This document shows positions 44,578 through 52,757 of a stretch of DNA of 64,000 nucleotides, piece by piece. The DNA comes from Clostridium aminobutyricum. Lineage in GTDB: Bacteria > Bacillota > Clostridia > Peptostreptococcales > Anaerovoracaceae. A model generated the notes under the pieces. That model made no database searches and was not told the DNA's origin. It was given only the letters and a program-made list of their open reading frames with translations. The stretch lies in the NCBI RefSeq assembly GCF_017255415.1, contig NZ_JAFJZZ010000006.1, forward strand, positions 62,001 through 126,000. Reading direction: 5' to 3'. The translations under genes were made by a program, and so were the position numbers. Each line of letters opens with the position of its first letter. Position 1 is the first letter of the stretch.

Positions 44578-45516
44578 TTACGATTCTGCCTTCCCCATGA
44601 TAGAAATTTCAATTCCATGATCTTTATAGATTTTTTCAAGTTTCATCAGTTGTCCGTCTTCCGGCGTCTCAAATTCTTCCGGTGCATTGCCCAATTTTCT
44701 AGACTTAGAAACTCCCATTGAATGGTACGGCAGTATATTCGCTTCCTGCAGTCCCAGTTCATTCATCAATACGCATACTTTTTCAGCTGTCTCCGGTTGA
44801 TCATTGATACCTTTTAGCATCGGCAACCGTATAATGATTTTTCTCCGATTCTCCGGATCGCTTGCAAGCCCCCTCAAATTGTCACGGATAACATCCATAT
44901 CCACTCCTGTTAGTTCTTTATGCGTCATTGAATCCATTGACTTGATATCAAATAATATCGTATCTGCCAATTTCGCAAGTTCTTTAAAGTCTTCCAAATC
45001 TCCGAATCCACTGGTATCCAGCGCAACGCTTAAATCATATTTCTTACAGGCTTCAGCAATTTCTTTCGCATAAGCTGCTTGGGCGAGGATTTCTCCTCCC
45101 GACAAGGTGATTCCGCCTCCCGTACTATCATAAAATTCTTTATCACGTACCAGTACGTTCATCAGATCTTCCAAGGAACGGTGTTCCCCTGCCGCACGTA
45201 AAGCTTCAGAACAGCAATTTTCTGCACAGAGACCGCAATGGATACATTTATCTCTGTCAATATGGATATCTTCCTCGGCTCCTGTGATAGCTCCCACAGG
45301 ACAGACTTTAATGCATTCTCCGCATCGAATACACTTAGCCAGAGAATATAGAATATCGATATCGGAAGACAATAGTTCAGGATTGTGGCACCATTTGCAA
45401 GATAATGGACATCCTTTCAGAAATACTGTGGTACGAATACCGGGGCCGTCTTCTGTAGAAAACCTCTGAATGCCTCCTAAGAGCCCCTTTTTCTTGTCTT
45501 TCAAATTATTCACCAT
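44578..45516 (-). CDS. Glycyl radical enzyme activase (radical SAM)
   Basis: 312 residues. FSTEDGPGIRTTVFLKGCPLSCKWCHNP holds the radical-SAM C-x3-C-x2-C cluster. Two ferredoxin-type [4Fe-4S] inserts follow (CIRCGECIKVCP and CIHCGLCAENCC), as in activases of non-PFL glycyl radical enzymes. GGGITLSGGE and ALDTSGFG are SAM-binding motifs. It uses S-adenosylmethionine to form the glycyl radical on the enzyme encoded just upstream. A perfect hairpin separates the two genes, perhaps keeping the activase at a lower level than the enzyme. Confidence 0.93.
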   Translation of the reverse strand: MVNNLKDKKKGLLGGIQRFSTEDGPGIRTTVFLKGCPLSCKWCHNPELLSSDIDILYSLAKCIRCGECIKVCPVGAITGAEEDIHIDRDKCIHCGLCAENCCSEALRAAGEHRSLEDLMNVLVRDKEFYDSTGGGITLSGGEILAQAAYAKEIAEACKKYDLSVALDTSGFGDLEDFKELAKLADTILFDIKSMDSMTHKELTGVDMDVIRDNLRGLASDPENRRKIIIRLPMLKGINDQPETAEKVCVLMNELGLQEANILPYHSMGVSKSRKLGNAPEEFETPEDGQLMKLEKIYKDHGIEISIMGKAES

Positions 45517-45541
45517 GCCTTTTTACTGCTCCTCTTTCAAC

Positions 45542-45573
45542 AATGTTGCATTGCCGAATGGCAATGCAACATT
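45542..45573 (-). other. Intercistronic hairpin between enzyme and activase genes
   Basis: Perfect 14-bp stem AATGTTGCATTGCC / GGCAATGCAACATT with a 4-base loop and no T-run. Probably an mRNA-processing or stabilising hairpin. Confidence 0.6.
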
Positions 45574-45590
45574 ATGTCATTGTTCAATCA

Positions 45591-47960
45591 TTATTCAGCA
45601 CTATGGGCCGTTCTTGATATGATGGCATCCTGAACACCCTTATCCAACTCTGTAAAGTACGCCATGTATCCAGCTACGCGGACAAGTAAATCTCTGTAGT
45701 CTTCCGGTTTTTCTTGAGCTGCTCTCAGAGTTTCATCAGATACTACGTTAATCTGGATATGCTCTCCTAAGTGATTGAAATATGTCTTGATGACACCTCC
45801 TATCACATCGTGCCCTTTCTTTCCTGCAATGCTTCTCGAATCAAATCTCAGGTTAAACAACGCACCGTCATTACAATTGATCTGGTCTAGATGAGCAACT
45901 GAAAGTACTGCTGCCGTAGGACCATTTACGTCTCTTCCCATTGCCGGAGAAACATTGTCCGCAAGCGGCGCCCCTGCTGGTCTGCCGTCCGGTGTAGCTC
46001 CTACGCTTTTTCCTTGAACTACGTTCATGGACTGAGATTCAATGTCATAAGTGTATCTTCCGCCTCTGCTGTCTCTGTACTGATCAATAAATATTCTAAC
46101 GTGAGCAACAATTTTTCGTCCGATTTCATCAACTTCGGTGATATCATTACCGAATTTAGGCGCTTTATTTAATAAGGTCAGTCTGAGTGCTTCATTTCCT
46201 TCATAGTTCGTTTCAATTGCATGCATCAGCTCTTTTGGAGAAACACCCTTGTCATCATAAACAAACTTCTTTACTGCAGCAAGAGAGTCCATTGCATTCG
46301 CAAGCCCTGTTCCAAGAACACCGGATTCACTGTATTTAGCACCACCCTGCTGTAACGATTTTCCTTTCTCAATGCAATTGTCAATCAACAATGATGAAAA
46401 AGGCATATTCTGACGAACCGCATGCAGAGAGGTTACTGCAGTATATCCAGTAAGCGTGAGATGATACATATAATCCAGCTGGCTGTAGAAGGCTTCAAGG
46501 AATTGTTCATATGTCTCAAAATCTTCAAATCTGCCGCATTTTACACCAATCATTTTCTTAGAAACAGGATCACATCCGTCATTCATTGCAAGTTCAATAC
46601 ATTTTATGTAGTTTACATACCCAACCTGAGGTCTTCCATCTGTAAATCCTGCAATATTCGGCTGTACACAACCCGTAATGGACCAGTTTCTTGCCTCTTC
46701 AATCGTACAACCTTCGAACTTGTTCATCACCATCGGGATGACCAGCTTATCATTGAAGAACGCCGGTGTTGACAGTCCCTGCTGAATCATTGACACACCC
46801 ATATCAAACACTTCTTTGGACAGATTGTCATGATGTCTCAAGGATACCGTCGGTTGCGATGTTTGAACGTCCGCATTGGCTTTCAGAACCAGCATCGTTG
46901 TCTCGTTGCAGCCATCCTTCCCATCGGCACCTATGCCGCCGATAATCATGTTCTGCCATACCGGGTATGCCGCAAAACTCTCACTATAGAATCTGTTCTT
47001 CAGCTTAATAATATCGGTCATCTTAATAAAGAGGCACTCCAGCATTTCTTTTGCTTCATCTTCTGTGATCTTGCCAGCTTTCAGATCCGTCACATAATAA
47101 TCGTTCATATATCTGTCAAAAGGACCTAAGCTGTTTCCGTGTCCGTTGTTTTCGATGGTTACAATGATATGCATAAACCAAACGAACTGTACTGCTTCAA
47201 AGAATGAAGATGGTCCCTTTTCCGGAACATTGTTACAATTTTGGCTAATGGTAAGCAATTCCCTTTTCCTTGTTTCATTCTGCTCTTTTTCAGCCAGCTC
47301 TTCCGCCAGTTTTGAAAACCGGTTGGCGTATTTGATTGCTGCCTTTGCGGTGATGATCCCAGCTTGCCAAAAGTCCACTTTTTCCTGCTCTTCTCTGCAC
47401 GTTACAGGCTTTTGCTTCACAATATTCTCTTCACACTCTTCGATGATCCTTGTCATACCGCCGTCAAACAGTCTCCAGTAATTCGGGATGATATGTCCTG
47501 TCGCACAGTCACGGGCACCTACCGTCATGGCATCGGCTTTCTCCGCCTCAATACTTTCTATCGGAAGAACGTCTGCTGTGACCTCATCAAATGACTTGCC
47601 TTCCCATCTTTTAAGAACATCTATAACCGCCTGTTTTTCTTCATCGCTTACAACCATCCGGTCAACCGGTCTAGTCGTGAATTCGTCTATTTCGTCCAGA
47701 ATCCATTTAGCGGCAAATTCCGGATAAATTGGAGCACACCGCTGTTTATCGGTATGATTGCCGACAATCAGCTCGCCGTCCAGGATGTAAATGGTCATAT
47801 TCTCCAAGATATAATCCAACGACTTTGCCTTAAGGAGAATGTTAGGCTCGGAACCGAATTTTTCGTACGCTTCAGTAACAAGTCTTGCCCTCTCTGAACT
47901 AAAGGTATGTTTAGCTTCGATTTGTTGTTTTTTCAATTTTTCTACACGCTTTGTCATCAT
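45591..47960 (-). CDS. Glycyl radical enzyme with unusual GCVQP thiyl motif
   Basis: 789 residues, as for trans-4-hydroxy-L-proline dehydratase (HypD) and related lyases. PFL-like domain first; thiyl Cys431 in ITGCVQPNIAG; glycyl Gly764 in RVAGYMAYF. Most glycyl radical eliminases have GCVEP, the Glu two residues after Cys being the general base; here it is Gln433. GHIIPNYWRL (His156) and GPFDRY (Asp282) resemble conserved pocket motifs. A proC gene nearby points to hydroxyproline metabolism, but the missing Glu argues against simple HypD. A ring-opening C-N lyase or an undescribed substrate are options. GAGGAGGG precedes the ATG. Its activase follows. Confidence 0.85.
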   Translation of the reverse strand: MMTKRVEKLKKQQIEAKHTFSSERARLVTEAYEKFGSEPNILLKAKSLDYILENMTIYILDGELIVGNHTDKQRCAPIYPEFAAKWILDEIDEFTTRPVDRMVVSDEEKQAVIDVLKRWEGKSFDEVTADVLPIESIEAEKADAMTVGARDCATGHIIPNYWRLFDGGMTRIIEECEENIVKQKPVTCREEQEKVDFWQAGIITAKAAIKYANRFSKLAEELAEKEQNETRKRELLTISQNCNNVPEKGPSSFFEAVQFVWFMHIIVTIENNGHGNSLGPFDRYMNDYYVTDLKAGKITEDEAKEMLECLFIKMTDIIKLKNRFYSESFAAYPVWQNMIIGGIGADGKDGCNETTMLVLKANADVQTSQPTVSLRHHDNLSKEVFDMGVSMIQQGLSTPAFFNDKLVIPMVMNKFEGCTIEEARNWSITGCVQPNIAGFTDGRPQVGYVNYIKCIELAMNDGCDPVSKKMIGVKCGRFEDFETYEQFLEAFYSQLDYMYHLTLTGYTAVTSLHAVRQNMPFSSLLIDNCIEKGKSLQQGGAKYSESGVLGTGLANAMDSLAAVKKFVYDDKGVSPKELMHAIETNYEGNEALRLTLLNKAPKFGNDITEVDEIGRKIVAHVRIFIDQYRDSRGGRYTYDIESQSMNVVQGKSVGATPDGRPAGAPLADNVSPAMGRDVNGPTAAVLSVAHLDQINCNDGALFNLRFDSRSIAGKKGHDVIGGVIKTYFNHLGEHIQINVVSDETLRAAQEKPEDYRDLLVRVAGYMAYFTELDKGVQDAIISRTAHSAE

Positions 47961-48086
47961 AATAAAAATCCCTCCTCTTAGTTAAAACCCATAAAGACAG
48001 AAATCTTGTTTTCTTCCTTATTGCTTATTTTATCCGTCTCTATCCTAACATTAAAAAAATTTTGTCTATTAGTAAAGCACATATAT

Positions 48087-48102
48087 TTAATATAGATATT
48101 AA
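48087..48102. promoter_or_regulatory. Inverted repeat upstream of the glycyl radical enzyme
   Basis: TTAATATAGATATTAA, 7-bp arms with a 2-bp spacer, about 127 bp before the start codon. Candidate operator, possibly for the LysR protein encoded just upstream. Confidence 0.35.
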
Positions 48103-48203
48103 CCATTTGTAATACTGAGTTTGTAGCTCTTTTTCAGTATTTAAAAATAAAAGCAGCATTGATACGTGAAGATTGAGTTCTACAACTATGAGCGAATACA
48201 ATT

Positions 48204-48245
48204 AAAAAGCGAGAAGACACCTGTTGAAACGAGGTATCAACTCGC
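48204..48245 (-). terminator. Terminator of the LysR gene
   Basis: Minus strand: GCGAG / CTCGC stem with inner ACCT/AGGT, followed by five T. It separates the LysR gene from the glycyl-radical-enzyme gene. Confidence 0.6.
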
Positions 48246-48318
48246 AAGTTAACGTTTGATTTATCAGTCAGAGGTTTTTCATTTTCCGTCCTGTTTTCCG
48301 ACCGCACTCTACTTTTTC

Positions 48319-49215
48319 CTATTCTCCGCTCAATAAAATTTCCTTGGTACATTTGATAAACCGTTCCATTGCAGGAGAGACACCTTGTAAAGAACGAACC
48401 GCCATCCCCAGCTGACGATACGCCGGAGGATATAAAGGTTTTATTACTAAGCCCTTGAAATAACTGCCAAGAACTTTATTCAGAATCAGTTCCGGCAACA
48501 AGCTGATTCCTAAATTCTGTTCCACCATAAACAAAATGGTGTAATCTGAATTAGAAGCAAACGTGGCTTTCTCCTGAATTCCCATCTGTTCAAAATATCT
48601 GCTAATATCCATGTCCGGTCCGTCCAAAGACCTACACATGATAAACGGTTCTTTCATAAGCATTTCCGCCGGCACCTGATCGTATTCCGTCAAAGGATGA
48701 TGTTCAGGCAAGACTACCAGATACAGGTCTCTTTTAAGGTCGATCCATTCAAAAGTATGATGCGGCTGCCTACTGATAAAGCAAAGTTCGATAAAACCGT
48801 CAGACAACCATTCCTCTAGACGCCACATGCTGTCTTCTTCCACAAGTTCGATTTGAATGGCTGGATATCTTTCATGAAAAGACCGGATCACATGAGGCAA
48901 CCAAACCCCTGCCATTGTAGGAAAACTGCCAATTCGCACCTTGCCAGTCTCCAGCCCCCGTATCAAATCAAATTCTTGATTCAGTTTATCACTGATCCTC
49001 ACTAGCTCTTTTATGGTAGGAAGCACCTGCTGCCCTTCCTGTGTTAGCAGTACACCTTTATTGCTTCTCCTTAAAAGTCGAAACCCGATTTCCCTTTCAA
49101 GACTGTTCATCATATGGGAGATTCCGGCCTGAGTATATCCTACCTCATCACAAACTTTAATAAAGCTGCCTTTACCAATGGTGTCAAGTAATACCTCATA
49201 CTTCTTTATATCCAA
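48319..49215 (-). CDS. LysR-family transcriptional regulator
   Basis: About 298 residues from the TTG at 49215, which has AGAGGA six bases upstream; the ATG at 49230 sits right on a purine run. N-terminal winged HTH (DIKKYEVLLDTIGKGSFIKVCDEVGYTQAGISHMMNSLEREIGFRLLRR) and a C-terminal effector-binding domain (GKVRIGSFPTMAGVWLPHVI, NLGISLLPELIL). A likely regulator of the flanking glycyl-radical-enzyme or proC genes, binding a small-molecule inducer. Unusually for a LysR gene, a sigma-54 promoter with both shared upstream elements lies in front of it, tying it to the regulon. Confidence 0.88.
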   Translation of the reverse strand: MDIKKYEVLLDTIGKGSFIKVCDEVGYTQAGISHMMNSLEREIGFRLLRRSNKGVLLTQEGQQVLPTIKELVRISDKLNQEFDLIRGLETGKVRIGSFPTMAGVWLPHVIRSFHERYPAIQIELVEEDSMWRLEEWLSDGFIELCFISRQPHHTFEWIDLKRDLYLVVLPEHHPLTEYDQVPAEMLMKEPFIMCRSLDGPDMDISRYFEQMGIQEKATFASNSDYTILFMVEQNLGISLLPELILNKVLGSYFKGLVIKPLYPPAYRQLGMAVRSLQGVSPAMERFIKCTKEILLSGE

Positions 49216-49472
49216 TTTTATTCCTCTCATTCCCTCTTTAACTCTAATGCATTAACTAAAGAGGTCTATCATAAATGACAAAGCGAGCTAAAAAAGCTTC
49301 CTCTGAACATCTATTGGGTATCCTAATTCTAAGCCTCTAAATCATTCTTCTTGTTATTTTTTTGACGAACAAGGACATAAATATATATCTAAAAATGATG
49401 GCTGGCGCTTCATTCGTAGATATATCCATTACTTTTATTTTCTATCCAAAACAGTGCCACTAAATTTACGAC

Positions 49473-49482
49473 TTAGCGCTAA
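49473..49482. promoter_or_regulatory. Palindrome TTAGCGCTAA after the sigma-54 promoter
   Basis: Identical to 38095-38104 and at the same distance downstream of its promoter. Confidence 0.45.
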
Positions 49483-49502
49483 TCATTTTATGTTAATACA
49501 AA

Positions 49503-49517
49503 GCAAGTATCATGCCA
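49503..49517 (-). promoter_or_regulatory. Sigma-54 promoter upstream of the LysR gene
   Basis: Minus strand TGGCA-TGATAC-TTGC, exact spacing. Proximal element 49561-49580, distal element 49670-49698. Confidence 0.72.
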
Positions 49518-49560
49518 TTTTTACTTAATGGCTTTTTGAATATTTAAAAAATTTGTGCTA

Positions 49561-49580
49561 TTCCACCGAATTCAATAAAA
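49561..49580. promoter_or_regulatory. Proximal quasi-palindromic element, promoter 4
   Basis: TTCCACCGAATTCAATAAAA, matching the left arm and centre of the element at 44298 and lying at the same distance (about 53 bp) from the -24 box. Confidence 0.5.
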
Positions 49581-49669
49581 GTTGAGGGTTGAAGTCTATT
49601 TTATCTGAGTCAAACTTTGTATCCAAAATTCACATAACTTCATTTTCATCCTTTGAATCGTAGTATCAT

Positions 49670-49698
49670 ATTTACATAAAGAAGCGAAATATACACAA
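49670..49698. promoter_or_regulatory. Distal upstream element, promoter 4
   Basis: TTACATAAA, GAAGCG, AAATATACACAAA: variant of the distal element, about 155 bp upstream of the -24 box. Confidence 0.5.
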
Positions 49699-49800
49699 AG
49701 TTGTAGCAAAAACAAACAAGTGATGTATCTATATCACTACGAACCAATTTGACTCTATTTGAATGAGGCCAACAGATATTTTAAAAAGCACGAATAAATA

Positions 49801-49829
49801 TTGACTTTATTTTAACAATATAGTAGTAT
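49801..49829 (+). promoter_or_regulatory. Sigma-70-type promoter of proC
   Basis: -35 TTGACT (49801-49806), 17-bp spacer, -10 TAGTAT (49824-49829), about 55 bp before the start codon. Confidence 0.6.
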
Positions 49830-49889
49830 GATTCCGCAGGCGACATCATACACCTGCTTATACTTATTAAGTTTGAAAGGAAGAATATA

Positions 49890-50696
49890 ATGACGAATCC
49901 TAAGATCGCTTTTATTGGCGGAGGTAATATGGCAGAAGGAATTGTCCGCGGTATGATAGGCGACGATCGTTTTAATGCTAGACAGGTTCATGTTTATGAT
50001 ATCAACCCTCAGCGGGTAGAATATCTTCAGAAAGAGTATGGTATTATAGGCGAGGTTTCCATGCAGAACGCAGTTAAAAATGCTGATATTGTAATATTCG
50101 CCGTTCGCCCCCAAGAGGCGCATACAGTTGGTGTTCAATTAAAAGATTTTATGCCTAAAAACTGTATTTTTGTTTCCATCTGTGCTAGTGTGAGTATTGC
50201 CACTCTTGAACAGATGTTGGGCAGATCCAGCAAGATCGTTCGGATCATGCCTAACACTCTTACTCAGGCCCATTATGGATACAGCTCCCTGTGCCGTAAC
50301 GCTAACACTACCGCCGAAGAGGCAAAGACAGTTATAGAGATTATGGAGGCCATTGGCCGGGTGATGGAGATTCCCGAGGATATGTTTGATGCGTTTACGG
50401 CCTACAGCTGCGCCGGTCCTGCTTATCTACTGTATATTATGAGATCCATGATCGATGCCGGCGTGCATGCGGGTTTTTCCCGACAACAAGCCCGTTCCAT
50501 TACCATTGAAAATATGATCGGAACTGCTATCAAGTTGAATCAGACCGATATGCATCCTTATGAGATATTGGATACTATGACGTCCCCCGGCGGAGTTGGC
50601 ATTGAGGCTATCTACACCATGGAACAGGAGGGTATCGGAGGCTCTATCATGCGCAGTTTTCAGGAGGCCGCCCGCCGCGTCAAAGAGCTGAGCTGA
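49890..50696 (+). CDS. proC: Pyrroline-5-carboxylate reductase
   Basis: 268 residues. N-terminal Rossmann IAFIGGGNMAEGIVRGM, VHVYDINPQR, VIFAVRPQE, MPNTLTQAHYG, and the C-terminal signature TSPGGVGIEAIYTMEQEG (P5C reductase motif). Reduces 1-pyrroline-5-carboxylate to proline with NAD(P)H. The rest of proline biosynthesis (proA, proB) is not nearby. Its place next to a glycyl radical enzyme and regulators suggests a catabolic use: hydroxyproline dehydratase yields P5C, which ProC turns into proline as an electron sink. This link is inference. AAAGGAAG precedes the ATG. Confidence 0.93.
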   Translation: MTNPKIAFIGGGNMAEGIVRGMIGDDRFNARQVHVYDINPQRVEYLQKEYGIIGEVSMQNAVKNADIVIFAVRPQEAHTVGVQLKDFMPKNCIFVSICASVSIATLEQMLGRSSKIVRIMPNTLTQAHYGYSSLCRNANTTAEEAKTVIEIMEAIGRVMEIPEDMFDAFTAYSCAGPAYLLYIMRSMIDAGVHAGFSRQQARSITIENMIGTAIKLNQTDMHPYEILDTMTSPGGVGIEAIYTMEQEGIGGSIMRSFQEAARRVKELS

Positions 50697-50787
50697 TTGA
50701 TTTTAGAAGAGGTGGAATAGTAAGAATGAGATCCATAATCTAAGAGTAATTCAGAGAAAAGATTTAAGAAAGCCCATAGATCAAAGA

Positions 50788-50823
50788 AAATCCCATCACT
50801 AGCATTCGCTTGTTGATGGGATT
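50788..50823. terminator. Bidirectional terminator between proC and the sigma-54 activator
   Basis: Stem AAATCCCATCA / TGATGGGATTT between two convergent genes. Confidence 0.82.
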
Positions 50824-50852
50824 TGTCTTCGGTCTGATGTGTAGACAAAAGT

Positions 50853-52322
50853 CTACATATTAACCCTGTTTAACGTTTTATATAAGTTGGTACGATGTAT
50901 GCCGAGCTGTTTAGCCGCAGCACTTATATTTCCGCCGCATTGTGCTATCACTTTGTTGATATACTCCCTTTCAAAGGCTTTCACCGCTTCTTTCAACGTA
51001 GCGCCTTCCGCGATGTCATCCCTAAAAGAAGCCGTCTCGTTTTGTTCAGATTGCGAAAGCGATTCCGCGCCATGCCCGTCAGCCGGTCTTTTATAGTAAT
51101 CTGCAGCGGCCATCGTATCAGATAAGATAAAGTTTTTTCTTATATCCAGTTCGTTTCCGTTAGAGACAACCGTCATCTGCTCTATCACATTCCGCAGTTC
51201 ACGAATATTGCCCGGCCAAAAATACCGTATAAAATGGTCGATTGTTAAAGATGTCAAATATTTTTTAGCTTTATACTTTTTATTGTACTTATCGATAAAA
51301 TAGTTCGCCAAAGGAAGAACATCCTCCGGCCGTTCCCTAAGGGGCGGGATTGTAATAGGGATCACATTCAATCGGTAGAATAAGTCTTCCCGGAATTCAC
51401 CGCGGCGTACCATTTCCCGCAAGTTTCTGTTGGTCGCAGCAATTACTCGAACATTTAACTTTTTCTCCGTTTGAGCCCCTACTTTACGTATTTCTCCGGA
51501 TTCCAACACCCTCAATAGCTTCGATTGCATAGCAAACGGCATTTCGCCTATTTCATCTAAAAAGATCGTGCCGTCATTTGCCACTTCGAATAGCCCCGAT
51601 TTTCCTTTCTTGGTTGCTCCTGTAAAAGCACCTTCTACATAGCCGAACAATTCCGCTTCCATGAGCTCCTGAGGGATGGTCGCACAATTGACAGGTACAA
51701 AGATGGCTTTGGAGCGTCCGCTGTTTTTATGAATATAATGGGCCATAATTTCTTTACCCACGCCGGATTCTCCGTTGATAGAGATGGTGCTGTCGGATTT
51801 GGCTGCTTTTAAAGCCAAGGCATAAACCTCCTGCATTTTAAAATTCCTTGATTCCAGGAACCATTCTTCTTGACGCGCACTTTGAAGAAATTCTATGGCA
51901 TTTTCCAAATGAGCTTTTTCAGAATCTATTTTGTCCACAAATTCAAAAAAGGCAGATTCTACAAAAGTTGAAGCGACAGACATTTCCAATTCGTTATTTT
52001 CATTAAATACAGGGGTCCCGTGGATCAGCATGCCGACACCGTTCCCTGTTCTGATAAATCGGACTACCTTGCTTTGCAGGTTCAGCACTTCGGCAGAAGC
52101 GGAAATCCGATCTGTAAAACCTTTTTTATGCAAATCATGTACATTTGTAGAATAGAGCTCTTCCATCGTACATTGAAAAGTCTCTGCACAACTTTCATTG
52201 CAAAATATAATGTTTCCGTCTTTATCGCACACATACAGGTTCCCCAGTACATTATTACAAATCTTAGTAAACAATTCTTCTGTTATTTCCATTTTCGGTT
52301 TAATAATCGTGTTAAATCCCAT
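50853..52322 (-). CDS. Sigma-54-dependent activator (PAS-AAA+-Fis)
   Basis: About 489 residues from the ATG at 52322; GGAGG is six bases upstream, while the ATG at 52328 abuts it. PAS-type sensor domain at about 15-130 (VCDKDGNIIFCNESC), AAA+ domain about 160-400 with Walker A GESGVGKE, the sigma-54-contacting GAFTGA loop and Walker B GTIFLDEIGEM, arginine fingers in FREDLFYRLNVIPI, and a C-terminal Fis HTH (GGNISAAAKQLGIHRTNLYKTL). Activates sigma-54 RNA polymerase from upstream sites in response to a small molecule bound by the PAS domain. It is divergent from the large operon and the best candidate for controlling all five sigma-54 promoters here. Confidence 0.93.
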   Translation of the reverse strand: MGFNTIIKPKMEITEELFTKICNNVLGNLYVCDKDGNIIFCNESCAETFQCTMEELYSTNVHDLHKKGFTDRISASAEVLNLQSKVVRFIRTGNGVGMLIHGTPVFNENNELEMSVASTFVESAFFEFVDKIDSEKAHLENAIEFLQSARQEEWFLESRNFKMQEVYALALKAAKSDSTISINGESGVGKEIMAHYIHKNSGRSKAIFVPVNCATIPQELMEAELFGYVEGAFTGATKKGKSGLFEVANDGTIFLDEIGEMPFAMQSKLLRVLESGEIRKVGAQTEKKLNVRVIAATNRNLREMVRRGEFREDLFYRLNVIPITIPPLRERPEDVLPLANYFIDKYNKKYKAKKYLTSLTIDHFIRYFWPGNIRELRNVIEQMTVVSNGNELDIRKNFILSDTMAAADYYKRPADGHGAESLSQSEQNETASFRDDIAEGATLKEAVKAFEREYINKVIAQCGGNISAAAKQLGIHRTNLYKTLNRVNM

Positions 52323-52492
52323 GATCATCCTCCTTCAACTAACAGTGGACCGTGAATTCGGTATTAAAATCTTCTCCGTTCACCTAGAAATACTAACAGT
52401 TTAGTGTATATTACCCCTATTTTTACATAATGTCAAGCGAGTTATGTAGCCTATACGCAGCATGTGTATAAAAAACAATACAGTGTAGTATT

Positions 52493-52526
52493 TTTTATAC
52501 AGTTTATTTGTAGCTTCCGATATTTT
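52493..52526. promoter_or_regulatory. Distal upstream element, promoter 5
   Basis: TTTATACAG then TATTTGTAGCTTC: diverged form, in the matching orientation, of the TGAAGCG-centred element; about 130 bp upstream of the -24 box. Inverted TATAC/GTATA repeats at 52453-52471 are near. Confidence 0.4.
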
Positions 52527-52581
52527 ATCTTACGTTCAAATAACTCTTATCATCTCTTTCTTTTATAATTTTATTTCCTAA

Positions 52582-52601
52582 TTCCACTGAATTTTAAGGC
52601 T
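52582..52601. promoter_or_regulatory. Proximal quasi-palindromic element, promoter 5
   Basis: TTCCACTGAATTTTAAGGCT, centred about 54 bp upstream of the -24 box, the same position as in the other promoters although this operon is on the other strand. Confidence 0.5.
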
Positions 52602-52644
52602 TTCTCGTATTTTCTACAAATAGTTCCATACACGGGACGCCTAT

Positions 52645-52659
52645 TGGCACAATTATTGC
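52645..52659 (+). promoter_or_regulatory. Sigma-54 promoter of the 2-hydroxyacyl-CoA operon
   Basis: TGGCA-CAATTA-TTGC preceded by T and followed by G, close to the full consensus. The start codon of the first gene is about 87 bp downstream of the predicted start. Confidence 0.82.
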
Positions 52660-52757
52660 GCTATATAGGAAACATAGAAATGAAGCCATACGGAAATTTC
52701 TATTTTTATACTAATTAAATTTATTAAATGCAAAAGGATTAAGGAGAAAAGTCTACT

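Noticed and set aside
45591-50696. Straight annotation of the glycyl radical enzyme and proC as a HypD-ProC hydroxyproline pathway.
   Set aside because: The genes are not in one operon and the enzyme lacks the Glu of the GCVEP motif; kept as a hypothesis only.
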